From the NCBI GenBank assembly GCA_021298875.1, contig JAJTHJ010000150.1, forward strand, positions 1-7,654: a DNA stretch of 7,654 bases, given 5' to 3'. Shown piece after piece: positions 7,500 through 7,654 of the stretch. The position numbers and the translations under genes were made by a program. The DNA comes from Burkholderiales bacterium. GTDB taxonomy: Bacteria > Pseudomonadota > Gammaproteobacteria > Burkholderiales > Burkholderiaceae_F. The notes beneath the pieces were generated by a model. That model was not told where the DNA came from and searched no databases. It saw only the letters and a list, made by a program, of their open reading frames with translations. Position 1 is the stretch's first letter, and the number at the start of each line of letters is the position of its first letter.

Positions 7500-7654
7500 G
7501 ATTGCCTCCGCGGAACGGCAGCAACTGGTAGACGGCGGTGGCCTGCTCCAGCTCACGCGCCTTGGTGTAGGTGACTTCGATCCGCAAGCGCTCGCCGTCG
7601 GCTTGCACGTCCACCGCGTTGACCATCACCTGGCCGTTGAGGAAGTTCTGCAGC
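7492..7654 (-). CDS. gpW/gp25-like baseplate wedge protein, C-terminal fragment
   Basis: This is the last 53 residues of a gene whose start lies beyond the right edge; it ends at a TGA at 7494-7492. The visible part contains NAVDVQADGERLRIEVTYTK and ends in VYQLLPFRGGNRG. A 'basic/acidic stretch, then L-x-I-x-V-x-Y-T, then a hydrophobic tail ending in LPF' is the usual C-terminus of the gpW/gp25 (T4 gp25-like) family. In phage T4, gp25 sits in the baseplate wedge and starts sheath assembly; Afp- and PVC-type particles carry homologues. Its position directly before two J-like baseplate genes supports the call. The fragment is short, so the family assignment rests on the C-terminal motif plus context. 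The next gene starts inside its last codons, with an 8-base overlap. Confidence 0.8.
   Translation of the reverse strand, partial: LQNFLNGQVMVNAVDVQADGERLRIEVTYTKARELEQATAVYQLLPFRGGNRG
7505..7509 (-). promoter_or_regulatory. Ribosome binding site GGAGG deciding a GTG start
   Basis: Read on the minus strand, GGAGG is followed by CAATC and then GTG at 7499-7497. This near-perfect Shine-Dalgarno with 5-base spacing lies within the end of the gp25-like gene. It picks the GTG as the start of the first J-like gene over an upstream in-frame ATG at 7556, which would overlap the gp25-like gene by 65 bases and add a tail of 19 residues rich in Ser, Pro and Cys. Confidence 0.75.

Noticed and set aside
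1..7654. Possible promoters, terminators, tRNA, CRISPR arrays, insertion sequences or attachment sites.
   Set aside because: There is no intergenic space: all junctions overlap or abut. I saw no hairpin-plus-T run, no regular repeat-spacer pattern and no inverted repeats flanking a transposase.

Overview
The window is a solid, very GC-rich (about 70% by eye) block of protein-coding DNA. Every supportable gene lies on the minus strand, so transcription runs from the right end to the left. It reads as part of the baseplate operon of a contractile injection system: a phage-tail-like particle of the extracellular (eCIS: Afp, PVC, MAC-like) type or a close relative. The codon use (strong G/C third positions, almost no TTA, CTA or TCA codons) fits a high-GC proteobacterium, possibly a betaproteobacterium. 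That guess rests on composition only; there is no taxonomic marker.

Layout in transcription order: (1) 7654-7492, the C-terminal end of a gpW/gp25-like baseplate wedge protein, cut by the window edge. (2) 7499-5712, a 595-residue baseplate J-like protein starting at GTG. (3) 5712-2833, a 959-residue second J-like protein of the 'putative baseplate assembly protein' type, a tandem paralogue of the first with about 350 extra residues in the middle. (4) 2832-169, an 887-residue protein with a P2 gpI-like N-terminus and a probable beta-helix C-terminal part. (5) 172-1, the first 57 residues of a DUF6519-like protein, cut by the window edge. The genes overlap by 8, 1, 0 (directly abutting) and 4 bases, so they are almost certainly one translationally coupled transcript. 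No promoter, terminator, RNA gene, repeat array or mobile element is visible, and no non-coding gap exceeds a few bases.

Functionally, gp25-like and J-like proteins form the wedges that surround the central spike and nucleate the sheath. The gpI-like protein is expected at the periphery of the baseplate, where it would link wedges to fibres or other surface structures. The DUF6519-like protein usually lies in the same kind of operon, but its role is not established. Tube, sheath, spike, ATPase and cargo genes would have to lie outside the window. The most interesting points are the two-J, gpI-beta-helix, DUF6519 arrangement, the multidomain gpI-like protein, and the fact that genes 3 and 4 share a reading frame and are separated by a single stop codon.
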